Assembly: GCF_020171525.1 (NCBI RefSeq)
Contig: NZ_JAIVAI010000004.1
Coordinates: 62,001-126,000, forward strand
Reading direction: 5' to 3'
Origin: Halobacillus yeomjeoni
GTDB lineage: Bacteria > Bacillota > Bacilli > Bacillales > Halobacillaceae
Length of the DNA stretch: 64,000 nucleotides
Shown: piece after piece, positions 55,107 to 63,565 of the stretch
Numbering within the stretch: position 1 is the stretch's first letter
How the letters are laid out: the number at the start of each line of letters is the position of its first letter
Made by a program: the position numbers and the translations under genes
The notes under the pieces: model-generated
The model's database searches: none
The model's input: the letters and a program-made list of their open reading frames with translations, nothing else
Told to the model about the DNA's origin: nothing

Positions 55107-58100
55107 TTAATATGGGCTGGTGGCTGTAAATGTGAATGGAACGTCTGCTCCAGAATAGAGACCGACATATACATATTTCGTTCCACCAGGGATGACACCT
55201 GCTTCATTCGCACCCGCAGTGGCTACACCACCGATTTGTTGGAAATTCTTATCGTAGAAATATACATCATAATCGTATTCAGTATTGCTGGAACCTTCCA
55301 GCTTAAAGTTATGAATACCATCACCGTAAGGCTTCGGTAAAGTGATGACATACCCGTCAGCTCCCTGTGAAGCCGGCTCTGGATTCTGGGTAGTCACAAA
55401 TTCGTTTTCCGTTACAGCCAAAGATGCTTCAGCACCAGCAAGGCTCCCTACACCCGTTCCTGCGTTACCGGCAGTTACCGTACCTTCTGCCACAAACGGC
55501 TCTTCCGGGGTGATTTCAATCGGCTCGACCTCAGACTTTTTAGAGAAAGCTTGAACTTCTGCGATTTGCACATACCCTTTGCTGTTATCTTGAGTGTCGT
55601 GGGCAATGAGTTTAAGATACTTCGCATCTACAGGTTGATCTAAGTCGAAACCTTGGTAATGCAAGTCTGCGATTGTAGGGCGTGGTTTTAGAGCTGTGAA
55701 TTTATCCCTTACAACAGTAGTCCAGTTCTTACCATCCATAGATGTTTGAACAGTGAAGTTTTTCAGTGTAGCAAATCGGGATTTAGATATATCTTTCAAA
55801 GCACTCACTTGAACGTGGGAGATTTTCACTGCTTCATCGCCTGCCAGGTCAACGACAAACTCAGAACCTTTGAAACCATTTTCCTGCGTATCAGAAGCAT
55901 AGACACTTGCTTCTGTATCATCAATGGCGAATTTCACGGGATTGCTGTCTGCTTCTCCTGATACTTCATCGATCTTCGCACCATTGAATGAGGAAGCGAC
56001 GTTCGGAGATAGCTTGAATGACATTTTATTTGCTTTTCCAGGTTTGATTGCCACATCACGGATTGTTCTAGAACCATATCCTCTTGCCTGGATCGTAATA
56101 TCATACGTCCCCTCAACGATATAATCAGCAAAGCTGCCTTCATCGCTGGATACGGACAATGGAGTGGTTCTTGCTTCGAATTCACCGATCATGATTCGTG
56201 CATCTTTGATAGGCTCACCTGTAGCAGCGTTCAAGACTTTTCCGACCAGCTGTCCGTTATGTTTTCCATCAGGGTGATTGAACGCAGGTGTCGGATCGGT
56301 ATCGTCGCCACCTTCAGAATAAGCATCTGACCCTAGACCACGCTGGGCGAAAGCTTTCCAAAGAGTATCATAATGCGCTCCATCATATCGTTCGAAATCA
56401 GCAGCAATGATGGCAGTTCTCATCGCTTCCATGGACGGATCAGGTACAGAAATCGGCATTGCATCAATGACTAAATGCTCAGCAATTGATTCACCTTCAG
56501 CTTTTCCATATTCCGCAATCAATTGTTCGCGTACATGCCATAAGATCGCCGCCCAAATATCGCCGTCAGAGTGAACCTCAGGGCCACCGACATCATAGCC
56601 GATATCTCCATAGTTATAAGGTGCTTCATCAAGCGAGTAGCTTCGAATACCCGCTTCTTCATTTCCTGTAACATAAGCTCCTACTACAGGTTTATCTTGG
56701 AACCCTTCTTTGATCAAGTAGTGCATGCCGTACCAGTCGCCCCAGCCTTCGCCCATAGACCCGGACTGGTGGCTTCCTAATGCTTCACCACCGGCTACTA
56801 GACGATTGGATAAAGCATGGGAGTATTCGTGGTAAATGATTCCTGCATCAAAGTCACCATCTGCATACTCTCCTTCAAATGCACCTTCGATCGGCTCCCA
56901 TAAGAACATTCCACTCCAGGAAGGAACACCATCAGGTAACGTCAGCATGTAAGCATTGTCACGACCTGTGTAGGTAGGAGCACCGCCGGAAGCTGCGCCA
57001 GCCTGCACAAGACCGAGAATCGCGTCGCCGCCAAGGCCGCCTTTGCCGTAGTTATTGTATTGCAGGTTGCCTGCTTCTTCTGTCCATCCAAGATTATAAA
57101 AATAATCATGGAACAAGTTGTGATGATAGAATAAGTTCGTTGCTGCACTATTCAGGTCATCAGCATAGGAAGGAGGGGTCGTCTGCCCTTTAGTTTCCTG
57201 CCAGGAGTTTTTGAATGTGAAACTGAACTCTCCCATAGGTGCCACTGGACGCACAGCTTGATCAGCAGGTGCCAGGAAGTTACTCCAGTTGGCATAGGAA
57301 TTGGCGTTGTTCCCGAATGTGGTTACGCCGAGTGGAGATCCTGGTATCAACCATCCGTCTGGAGAAGCATCGGGGTCTCCATTGAATGATTTAAGCACTT
57401 GTGTACCACCTTTAGGAGCACCCGGATAGTTTTCAAAAATCAACCCTTCCGGATCTGCCAGGTGTTGGACAAGGGAACGTTTGTAGAGCTGTTTCCCATT
57501 CACAGCATCAATGACGATTTCATAGCCTTCATTCAACTCTTCAATGTATAAGACTCGATAAGCCGGTCGTACACCTTCTTCAGTGATGAATGCAGCTTTC
57601 TTCACACGCTGTTTCGTGGGCAGCACATCCGCTCCATCAAAGACGTCCCATCCATTTTCTGTTCCTAACGATTCTGGTGTATATGAAAGAGATGCGTTTT
57701 CCAAGCTGATTGCTTTATTTAGTGCATCAGAAGCCGTCAATTGGAAGTCATCAGCCATCTGTTTTGCTGGGCTCGCGTTTCCTGTCACAGATAGGATTCT
57801 TCCTTCTTCATTGACTGCCACAATCACACGACCGCCATAGACAGATTCTACTCCTCCAAACGTTTGCTGGAATGTTACAGGATGAAGTCCTGTTCCCTTC
57901 ATCGCGTAATCACGGATGACATTCATGTTGTCGATATCTGCAGGACTCAGACCAAATATAGAAGCATGTTCTTTCAACCACTCCCGCGCTACAGTTTGCG
58001 CGTTTTTATTGGACGATTCCGTCAAATAACCTTGATCTCTCATGATTACAGACGGTGTACCGAATAAGGAATTCCATTTGACTCTTACTCCAGCCCCCAC

Positions 58101-58313
58101 CTGCTCGATCAATTGATCAGCAGCTTTAAGTTGGTCTTTCGTTGGCAAAACACCGGATGTGACATCGCGTACATCAATGTTCAAATGATCATGCTGCTCA
58201 TGAACATCACTCACCATAGGACTTGAAGTCAGAGCTTGGCTTCCCGTAGGATTGAGAAGCTGACTCGCTAAAATACCCGCCCCTAAAACGGACAACAGTT
58301 TGCGTTTTTTCAT
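55107..58313 (-). CDS. Secreted M36 (fungalysin-type) metalloprotease, multidomain
   Basis: 1068 residues, exported (signal peptide MKKRKLLSVLGAGILASQLL). FTP-type propeptide (about 60-250) precedes the M36 domain with zinc motif HEYSH (His495, Glu496, His499) and the third ligand in MGEGWGDWYG about 30 residues later. After it come a carboxypeptidase-regulatory-like beta domain (VGKVLNAATGEPIKDARI, about 690-770), a discoidin (F5/8 C) domain (about 775-920, ending AKYLKLIAHDTQD...VQIAEVQAF) and a C-terminal beta domain rich in Gly. M36 enzymes are known mainly in fungi and some bacteria. The added modules suggest binding to a polymer or surface. RBS upstream of ATG 58313. Confidence 0.9.
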   Translation of the reverse strand: MKKRKLLSVLGAGILASQLLNPTGSQALTSSPMVSDVHEQHDHLNIDVRDVTSGVLPTKDQLKAADQLIEQVGAGVRVKWNSLFGTPSVIMRDQGYLTESSNKNAQTVAREWLKEHASIFGLSPADIDNMNVIRDYAMKGTGLHPVTFQQTFGGVESVYGGRVIVAVNEEGRILSVTGNASPAKQMADDFQLTASDALNKAISLENASLSYTPESLGTENGWDVFDGADVLPTKQRVKKAAFITEEGVRPAYRVLYIEELNEGYEIVIDAVNGKQLYKRSLVQHLADPEGLIFENYPGAPKGGTQVLKSFNGDPDASPDGWLIPGSPLGVTTFGNNANSYANWSNFLAPADQAVRPVAPMGEFSFTFKNSWQETKGQTTPPSYADDLNSAATNLFYHHNLFHDYFYNLGWTEEAGNLQYNNYGKGGLGGDAILGLVQAGAASGGAPTYTGRDNAYMLTLPDGVPSWSGMFLWEPIEGAFEGEYADGDFDAGIIYHEYSHALSNRLVAGGEALGSHQSGSMGEGWGDWYGMHYLIKEGFQDKPVVGAYVTGNEEAGIRSYSLDEAPYNYGDIGYDVGGPEVHSDGDIWAAILWHVREQLIAEYGKAEGESIAEHLVIDAMPISVPDPSMEAMRTAIIAADFERYDGAHYDTLWKAFAQRGLGSDAYSEGGDDTDPTPAFNHPDGKHNGQLVGKVLNAATGEPIKDARIMIGEFEARTTPLSVSSDEGSFADYIVEGTYDITIQARGYGSRTIRDVAIKPGKANKMSFKLSPNVASSFNGAKIDEVSGEADSNPVKFAIDDTEASVYASDTQENGFKGSEFVVDLAGDEAVKISHVQVSALKDISKSRFATLKNFTVQTSMDGKNWTTVVRDKFTALKPRPTIADLHYQGFDLDQPVDAKYLKLIAHDTQDNSKGYVQIAEVQAFSKKSEVEPIEITPEEPFVAEGTVTAGNAGTGVGSLAGAEASLAVTENEFVTTQNPEPASQGADGYVITLPKPYGDGIHNFKLEGSSNTEYDYDVYFYDKNFQQIGGVATAGANEAGVIPGGTKYVYVGLYSGADVPFTFTATSPY

Positions 58314-58499
58314 ATGGTCGATAGCCTCCTAAGATTTAGCATTATGACAATTTTCTTCATCGATTGTTAAACTCCTATGTAAAAAACTCCATTTACTGAC
58401 ATGTGCCTACCAAGTTCATGTCTTAGGACTATACATGGGTACACCAAAAGGCGTAGAGGCATATAGGTATTACCCGGGAAATTAGAACTATTTAATAAT

Positions 58500-58894
58500 G
58501 GCTCTGTTAAAGATTAATGTTGATTTATTCTTTTTGATCCTTTGTGAGTGGAAAGGCACTTTAGCCAACTTAACTTCCATTTAAAAGGTTTAATTTACAA
58601 ATGAGAACCACTTATATAGGATGTCGTATCCTTTTTGGTTTTCACTCTTTTAACGAAATAGATGATTTCAATAAATAATCATGAAAAGGGTCGTCGGGGA
58701 AGGGGGAGACTCCCGCGGGAGAAGGAAACAGGCTCTGGTCCCACAGGGCTTTTGCCCGAGGAAGCTTGCCGGTTCCCCCTCTAGGTGCGCGGACCCTTCC
58801 CCGACGACCCTTCACTTCATATGTGGTTTGAATTCATTTCTGTCCAAACAGTTTTTTAAAACAGAGAATATCAACACCAGCCTTTAACAGAGCC
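58500..58894. mobile_element. MITE-like element with 13-bp perfect inverted ends and 8-bp target duplication
   Basis: Ends are GGCTCTGTTAAAG (58500-58512) and its exact complement CTTTAACAGAGCC (58882-58894); similarity continues inward (TGTTGAT on both sides). It is flanked by the direct repeat TTAATAAT (58492-58499 and 58895-58902), an 8-bp target duplication. 395 bp, no transposase. The interior holds a long GC-rich hairpin (58688-58810). End sequence and 8-bp duplication resemble IS6- or IS1595-type elements, so a transposase in trans is likely. Inserted in the T-tract of the terminator of the M48 gene. Confidence 0.85.
58688..58810. repeat. GC-rich structured core of the MITE
   Basis: Perfect 17-bp inverted repeat GGGTCGTCGGGGAAGGG (58688-58704) / CCCTTCCCCGACGACCC (58794-58810) enclosing about 90 bases with smaller stems, such as CTCCCGCGGGAG and GGGC-TTTT-GCCC. 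The motif ACTCCCGCGGGAG is reminiscent of dispersed repeats in Bacillaceae genomes. As RNA it would form a long branched hairpin. Confidence 0.7.
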
Positions 58895-58902
58895 TTAATA
58901 AT

Positions 58903-58960
58903 AAAAATCCCCCGCTTCTCAGTTCATCTAAAGGTTAGATGGCCTGAAAAACGAGGGAAT
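58903..58960 (-). terminator. Terminator of the M48 protease gene
   Basis: Imperfect long hairpin around CATCT-AACCTTT-AGATG with outer CCCTCG/CGGGGG pairs, followed by TTTTTATT on the minus strand; the MITE begins immediately beyond. Confidence 0.75.
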
Positions 58961-58970
58961 TTTATTAAGG

Positions 58971-60236
58971 TCATTTTTTCTTGTGGTCGTATTGCTCGAG
59001 CATATAAATCCGCTCCATCATCGTCGGATGACCATATCTCAAATATTTGACCAGAGCAGGAGGGTTCACCTCACTCAGCCCATTTACGGTTAACTCTTGA
59101 AATGAGCCGACTGCAGCTTCTTTATCTTGTGTCATCTGGATGGCGTATTCATCAGCCGCTTTCTCTGCTTGACGGGAAACGGCCAGTTCGATCGGACTTG
59201 CTGCAAATGACAGCAGCGAAAGTATCAAAAATAAAACTGGAAGTCCTGCAATATCAGATACTTTGTGGAAGTTCCATTTCCTTCCACATTTGCTCACGGC
59301 GAAGTTCATCAAATAATAAGCAAATAACAATCCGAAGAAAGCGGCGACAATAGCTCCGATTAAATTCCAATAAAGATGATTCATCACATAGTGGCCGATT
59401 TCATGTGCCATGATGAATAACACTTCATCCTCTTGCAGACGATTCAAAGTCGTATCCCAAAGCACGATACGCAAATTGGATCCGATCCCGTTTACATAAG
59501 CATTCATACTGTTTGTTTTCTCAGACATATTTACTTCGTATACGCGATCCGCGGGTATATCCGCCTGATCAGCCAGAGTGAGAATCTTATCTTCCAGCTG
59601 TTTATCTTGAAGAGTTGTGAAGTCATTATATAAAGGATCGATGACCACCGGCTGAAGATACATCATGAATACAAAAAACGGGATCATCAGCAGCCAAGCA
59701 TACAACCACCACCGTTTTTGGGACCATTTCATTAACTTATAAAGTACAGTGATCAATAACGCCATGATGGCAAATCCAATCCAGAAGCTTATAATCTCAT
59801 CCCGCATCCAACTGGAAAAACTTTGTGTTGAAATCCCATAATGTAGTGATAACTTTCGCTTAATATAGTCCAAGGGGAACATTATAAACCATGAGATTGT
59901 GGAAAGGAGCAGCACATAAATCGGGATTTGGATGGCTGAAAAACGAGAAACACCTTCACTGAAACGCTTAAAGACTACAGAAGCACCCATGAGCATGATA
60001 CCTAGATATAACAACCATTCCAGTGGCTGACCAAGAAAAGAAAGAAAATACCTATATCTTGAATATTCCTCAGTAAGTTCAAGTTCTCTTGGAGTCATAA
60101 ATGTTTCCGGGTCTGCAGCAGTGCCTTTGTATGCTTCGGGCACGCCGAATTCGCTCCATTGGAATAGGTAAAGCCCCAAGAGCAAAGCATAAATGCCGAA
60201 TCCTAACAACGACCATAAAACAAAACGTTTTTTCAC
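58971..60236 (-). CDS. Membrane M48 zinc metalloprotease (CAAX-protease/HtpX superfamily)
   Basis: About 421 residues. Several N-terminal membrane segments (first FVLWSLLGFGIYALLLGLYL), then the catalytic zinc motif HEIGH (His278, Glu279, His282) in FIMAHEIGHYVMNH and two further membrane spans. The third ligand is probably the Glu in KAADEYAIQ near residue 360. This layout is the STE24/YhfN type of intramembrane-associated protease, with membrane protein quality control as the likely role. The frame runs to 60302; GGAGGTGGG before GTG 60236 sets the start. Single-gene unit. Confidence 0.88.
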   Translation of the reverse strand: MKKRFVLWSLLGFGIYALLLGLYLFQWSEFGVPEAYKGTAADPETFMTPRELELTEEYSRYRYFLSFLGQPLEWLLYLGIMLMGASVVFKRFSEGVSRFSAIQIPIYVLLLSTISWFIMFPLDYIKRKLSLHYGISTQSFSSWMRDEIISFWIGFAIMALLITVLYKLMKWSQKRWWLYAWLLMIPFFVFMMYLQPVVIDPLYNDFTTLQDKQLEDKILTLADQADIPADRVYEVNMSEKTNSMNAYVNGIGSNLRIVLWDTTLNRLQEDEVLFIMAHEIGHYVMNHLYWNLIGAIVAAFFGLLFAYYLMNFAVSKCGRKWNFHKVSDIAGLPVLFLILSLLSFAASPIELAVSRQAEKAADEYAIQMTQDKEAAVGSFQELTVNGLSEVNPPALVKYLRYGHPTMMERIYMLEQYDHKKK

Positions 60237-60356
60237 TTTCCCACCTCCGCTGCGTACGCTTCCCCTACATTGTACGAGCCTGTCCTGCCGTTTTAGAACC
60301 AATAGTATGATTATACCTCTTCTGCCCTGGATCTATAATCTCTTTTTCAAAAGTAT

Positions 60357-60394
60357 AAAGCCTACCGCCTCCATTGAAGGGGACGATAGGCTTT
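60357..60394 (-). terminator. Terminator of the M20 amidohydrolase gene
   Basis: AAAGCCTA...TAGGCTTT stem with extra inner pairs, then a T-rich tract on the minus strand. Confidence 0.8.
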
Positions 60395-60399
60395 GTTGA

Positions 60400-61563
60400 T
60401 TACAATTGTTGATGAGCCCAGGCAGCTAAAATAGCGGAACCATTCGGCAACGCTTCCTCATCTAAATCGAACATCGGGTGATGTAGTGGATATACCGCAT
60501 CCTTTTCTTCATTTCTTACTCCTATACGGAAGAAAATCGCCGGGATTTCATTCGCATAAAAAGAAAAATCTTCACCTCCCATGGAAGGCTTTACGATGGA
60601 AAAACGATTTTTTCCTAAGACTTCATTGACTGTTTGTTCAAGACCTGGGATCAAGGAGGAGTCGTTGAAAAGCGCTGGGTAGAAGTATTTATAATCGAAT
60701 TTATAATTCATATCGAATCCTGACGTCACACCACCAATGACACGCTCCATCTTTACTTCCATTTGACTGCGGACTTCCGGATCAAGCGTGCGGACCGTTC
60801 CACCGATACGAACCCGGGGAGCAATGGCATTATCCGCACTTCCCCCGTGAATTTGTCCGATCGTCAATACCGTTGGAGCTAGAGGATCGGTCTGACGGCT
60901 TACCACTTGTTGCAATGAACTGATAACTTCAGCACTGACAGTTATGGAATCTGCAGCTTTATGAGGATGAGCCGCATGTCCGCCTGAACCAATAATCTCT
61001 AAATCAAAAAAATCAGCTGCAGCACATGTTTCTTTTTCAGTGCACGTTACGTATCCCGTTTCCACATCCGGATTCACATGCAATCCTGCGATAGCTTTTA
61101 CGTCTGGATTTTTTAAAACTCCTTCATCAATCATTGCCCGGGCACCGAACAACCCTTCTTCGGCTGGTTGAAAAATCAGTTTCACATTACCCTTTTCAGG
61201 AGGATGATCCTTCAATAGCTTGGCAGCTCCAAGCAGCATTGTCGTGTGACCATCATGTCCGCATAAATGAGCTTTCCCTTCAATTACAGAAGCATACGGG
61301 GTATCTTTTTCATCTTGAATAGGAAGAGCATCCATATCGGCGCGTAGTGCTACAGTCTCTCCTTTTTCTTTACCTTCAGCTAAAGCTACAACTCCTGTTT
61401 TCGCAAAGACTTTTGGCTCATAGCCAAATTCTTTTAATTTATCTTGAACAAATTGAGAAGTTTTATATTCTTCAAAACCAGTTTCGGGATTTTGGTGCAG
61501 GGTTCTGCGCCATTCTGTCATCTGGTACTGTAAATTTTTCGCTTGTTGTAAAAATTCACTCAT
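60400..61563 (-). CDS. M20D amidohydrolase (N-acyl-amino-acid type)
   Basis: 387 residues of the HipO/AmhX/YhaA type, hydrolysing N-acylated amino acids or small amides. Metal-ligand motifs: LCGHDGHTTMLLGAA with Cys and His (about 98-110), PAEEGLFGARAMIDEG with the catalytic Glu, GLHVNPD, and the C-terminal SMGGEDFSFYANEIPA. The dimerisation domain starts near GSGGHAAHPHKAADS. The frame opens at 61593 but AAGGAGTGAGG before ATG 61563 sets the start. A second, different M20 enzyme lies at the window start. Confidence 0.9.
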   Translation of the reverse strand: MSEFLQQAKNLQYQMTEWRRTLHQNPETGFEEYKTSQFVQDKLKEFGYEPKVFAKTGVVALAEGKEKGETVALRADMDALPIQDEKDTPYASVIEGKAHLCGHDGHTTMLLGAAKLLKDHPPEKGNVKLIFQPAEEGLFGARAMIDEGVLKNPDVKAIAGLHVNPDVETGYVTCTEKETCAAADFFDLEIIGSGGHAAHPHKAADSITVSAEVISSLQQVVSRQTDPLAPTVLTIGQIHGGSADNAIAPRVRIGGTVRTLDPEVRSQMEVKMERVIGGVTSGFDMNYKFDYKYFYPALFNDSSLIPGLEQTVNEVLGKNRFSIVKPSMGGEDFSFYANEIPAIFFRIGVRNEEKDAVYPLHHPMFDLDEEALPNGSAILAAWAHQQL

Positions 61564-61775
61564 CTGCCTCACTCCTTGGTGACGAAAAATCATAAATCCC
61601 AGTATTTCACAACGATCTTCATGTTTTCAATTATTTTTTATATTTTTCTCAATACTGGGTTTTTTTCGTTTTTTTCCCTTTAATACAAAAATATAGTCTC
61701 TTATAATTCAAAACTGTATTCTTTTCAAACAATTTCAAATTTTAAAATGGTTAAAATAAAGGAAGGAGAAACACC

Positions 61776-63272
61776 ATGGAACACTTCGGAATCTTATCAT
61801 TACTCCCTTCCGTACTCGCTTTAATACTAGCGATATGGTCTAAAAGGGTCGTCCCATCGCTTCTATTAGGTATCTTGGTTGGAACGATCATGATTGACAT
61901 ACAGAATAACGGGGTCATTCATGCATTTCTTTTCTCGATTGTGAATTTGTTCGGAGCAATTGCCGGACATCCTGCTGACGCTGATGCAGGAATCAGGGGA
62001 ATGGGGCTGGTAAAAGGGCCGGGAAGAGCTGAATTAGTCATCATCGTCTTATTACTCGGTGCATTTATCGGCGTATTGAATAAATCAGGGGGAGCTTACG
62101 CTTTCGGTCACTGGCTTGCAAATAAAGTACGTGGCAAAAAAGGGGCTCAGCTTTCTACAGCTGCAATGGGAAGTTCATTATTTACGAGTGCTTACTTCAG
62201 CTCTCTTGCAACAGGTACAGTTTTCCGCCCCATCTATGATCGAATGAACATATCAAGAGCTAAGCTGGCATTTTTCCTGGACTCTACTTCCTCTCCAATC
62301 AACGTTCTAGTCCCTATTTCAGGCTGGGTAGCATTTATGGGAGCGTTGATGGTGGACAACATCCAGAGTGTAGAAGACCCGATTGTAGGTATAGCAAAAA
62401 CCGTGCCTTACAATTTCTATAATATTGTCATTTTGCTTGTCGTATTTTTAGTAGCTGCAGGAAAGATCAAAGATTTCGGCCCGATGAAACAAGCGGAAGA
62501 AAAAGCAAGATTCGAAAATAGAGCGTTCCAGGAAGTTGCAGCTTCCAAAGAGAAAAATGAGGAAGAAGAAACAAAACACAATGGGACTGTATCTGATATG
62601 GTCTTACCTTTAGGCATTTCCATTGCTCTTCTTGTCGTTTTAGGTCTCTGGAATTATACACTGACCTACTTTGCAGATATCCCTACATTGCCGTTGGATG
62701 GAAACAAGATGCTTCTCATCAGTTTTTCTGTCGGCATTGTCATAGCATTCATCAAATACATCGCCAAAGGATTGATGAGTGCCAAAGAGTTTTTGAATGA
62801 ACTATACGATGGAAGCAAGTCCGTCATCCTGGGTGGTGTCATCATCATACTAGCCGTGACTTTAGGAGACATCATGCGTGCGACCGCCCCAGAAGGGGTG
62901 GGTGCAGCGGCCTATATTTCCGAAGTAGCTGAGGGGGTCATTCCAAGCAGCATCATTCCCGTAGCCATCTTCTTGATTTCAGGTTTCGTAGCTTTCTCTA
63001 TGGGAACTTCTTTCGGTACATGGGCCATAATGATGCCGATCGGCGTGTCCTTGATGTATGCGACCGGCGGGGATCCCATCCTTGCAGCAGCTGCAGTATT
63101 ATCCGGGGGCGCATTTGGTGATCATACGTCACCAATCTCCGATACAAGTGTCATGTCTTCCATCGGTGCAGACGTAGAACACATGGAACACATCAACACC
63201 CAGCTTCCTTATGCATTGATGGCAGCTGGAGTCGCTTCCGTACTCTTTTTGATAGCAGGTTTTATCATTTGA
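61776..63272 (+). CDS. NhaC-family Na+/H+ antiporter-like transporter
   Basis: 498 residues with about 12 membrane segments, family PF03553 (NhaC). Segment examples: LLPSVLALILAIWSKRVVPS at the N-terminus, ELVIIVLLLGAFIGVLNKSGG and the conserved SPISDTSVMSSIGADVEH near the C-terminus (about 450-467). A charged cytoplasmic loop (KQAEEKARFENRAFQEV) splits the two halves. Some members exchange malate/lactate or amino acids rather than only Na+; the substrate is not fixed by sequence. GGAAGGAG precedes the ATG. In a salt-adapted cell sodium export is a natural role. Confidence 0.88.
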   Translation: MEHFGILSLLPSVLALILAIWSKRVVPSLLLGILVGTIMIDIQNNGVIHAFLFSIVNLFGAIAGHPADADAGIRGMGLVKGPGRAELVIIVLLLGAFIGVLNKSGGAYAFGHWLANKVRGKKGAQLSTAAMGSSLFTSAYFSSLATGTVFRPIYDRMNISRAKLAFFLDSTSSPINVLVPISGWVAFMGALMVDNIQSVEDPIVGIAKTVPYNFYNIVILLVVFLVAAGKIKDFGPMKQAEEKARFENRAFQEVAASKEKNEEEETKHNGTVSDMVLPLGISIALLVVLGLWNYTLTYFADIPTLPLDGNKMLLISFSVGIVIAFIKYIAKGLMSAKEFLNELYDGSKSVILGGVIIILAVTLGDIMRATAPEGVGAAAYISEVAEGVIPSSIIPVAIFLISGFVAFSMGTSFGTWAIMMPIGVSLMYATGGDPILAAAAVLSGGAFGDHTSPISDTSVMSSIGADVEHMEHINTQLPYALMAAGVASVLFLIAGFII

Positions 63273-63282
63273 ACAAACCATT

Positions 63283-63321
63283 ACCTCACTCCATCGCATT
63301 CTCTGGTTGGAGTGAGGTTTT
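63283..63321 (+). terminator. Terminator of the NhaC gene
   Basis: ACCTCACTCCA...TGGAGTGAGGT stem with 14-base loop followed by TTTT. Confidence 0.88.
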
Positions 63322-63335
63322 AATTTCATATCTTC

Positions 63336-63353
63336 TTGTGAAATATTGAACAA
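63336..63353 (+). promoter_or_regulatory. Rex-type operator 1
   Basis: TTGTGAAATATTGAACAA: intact left half of the Rex box TTGTGAA-N4-TTCACAA, right half with one change per trinucleotide. Confidence 0.5.
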
Positions 63354-63403
63354 ATAGGTTGCATTTCACCGATCCCCCTATTATAATAAAGTCATAATCA
63401 ACA

Positions 63404-63421
63404 TTGTGAAATAATTCACAT
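63404..63421 (+). promoter_or_regulatory. Rex-type operator 2
   Basis: TTGTGAAATAATTCACAT, matching TTGTGAA-N4-TTCACAA at all but the last base. Confidence 0.85.
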
Positions 63422-63470
63422 GTGTTTTCAGTATCAATAACCCGACAAACAAAACACATTTTATTTACTC

Positions 63471-63488
63471 TTGTGAAATAGTGAGCAA
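63471..63488 (+). promoter_or_regulatory. Rex-type operator 3, overlapping the -35
   Basis: TTGTGAAATAGTGAGCAA: left half intact, right half degenerate. Its TTGTGA is also the proposed -35 of the promoter. Confidence 0.6.
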
Positions 63489-63499
63489 TAAAGTATATT
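63471..63499 (+). promoter_or_regulatory. SigA promoter of the NADH oxidase gene
   Basis: TTGTGA (63471-63476), exactly 17 bases, TATATT (63494-63499). About 65 bases before the ATG; embraced by operators 3 and 4. Confidence 0.65.
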
Positions 63500-63525
63500 T
63501 CAAACTCTTCTTTTTTTATTTTTAT

Positions 63526-63543
63526 ATGTGAAATTTTTCACAA
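63526..63543 (+). promoter_or_regulatory. Rex-type operator 4
   Basis: ATGTGAAATTTTTCACAA, one mismatch from the Rex consensus, located between the transcription start and the ribosome-binding site. Confidence 0.85.
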
Positions 63544-63565
63544 TATACTATGGAGGTAATCATTT

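Noticed and set aside
58681-58887. Frame of 68 codons inside the MITE
   Set aside because: It is the GC-rich hairpin read as codons; no ribosome-binding site.
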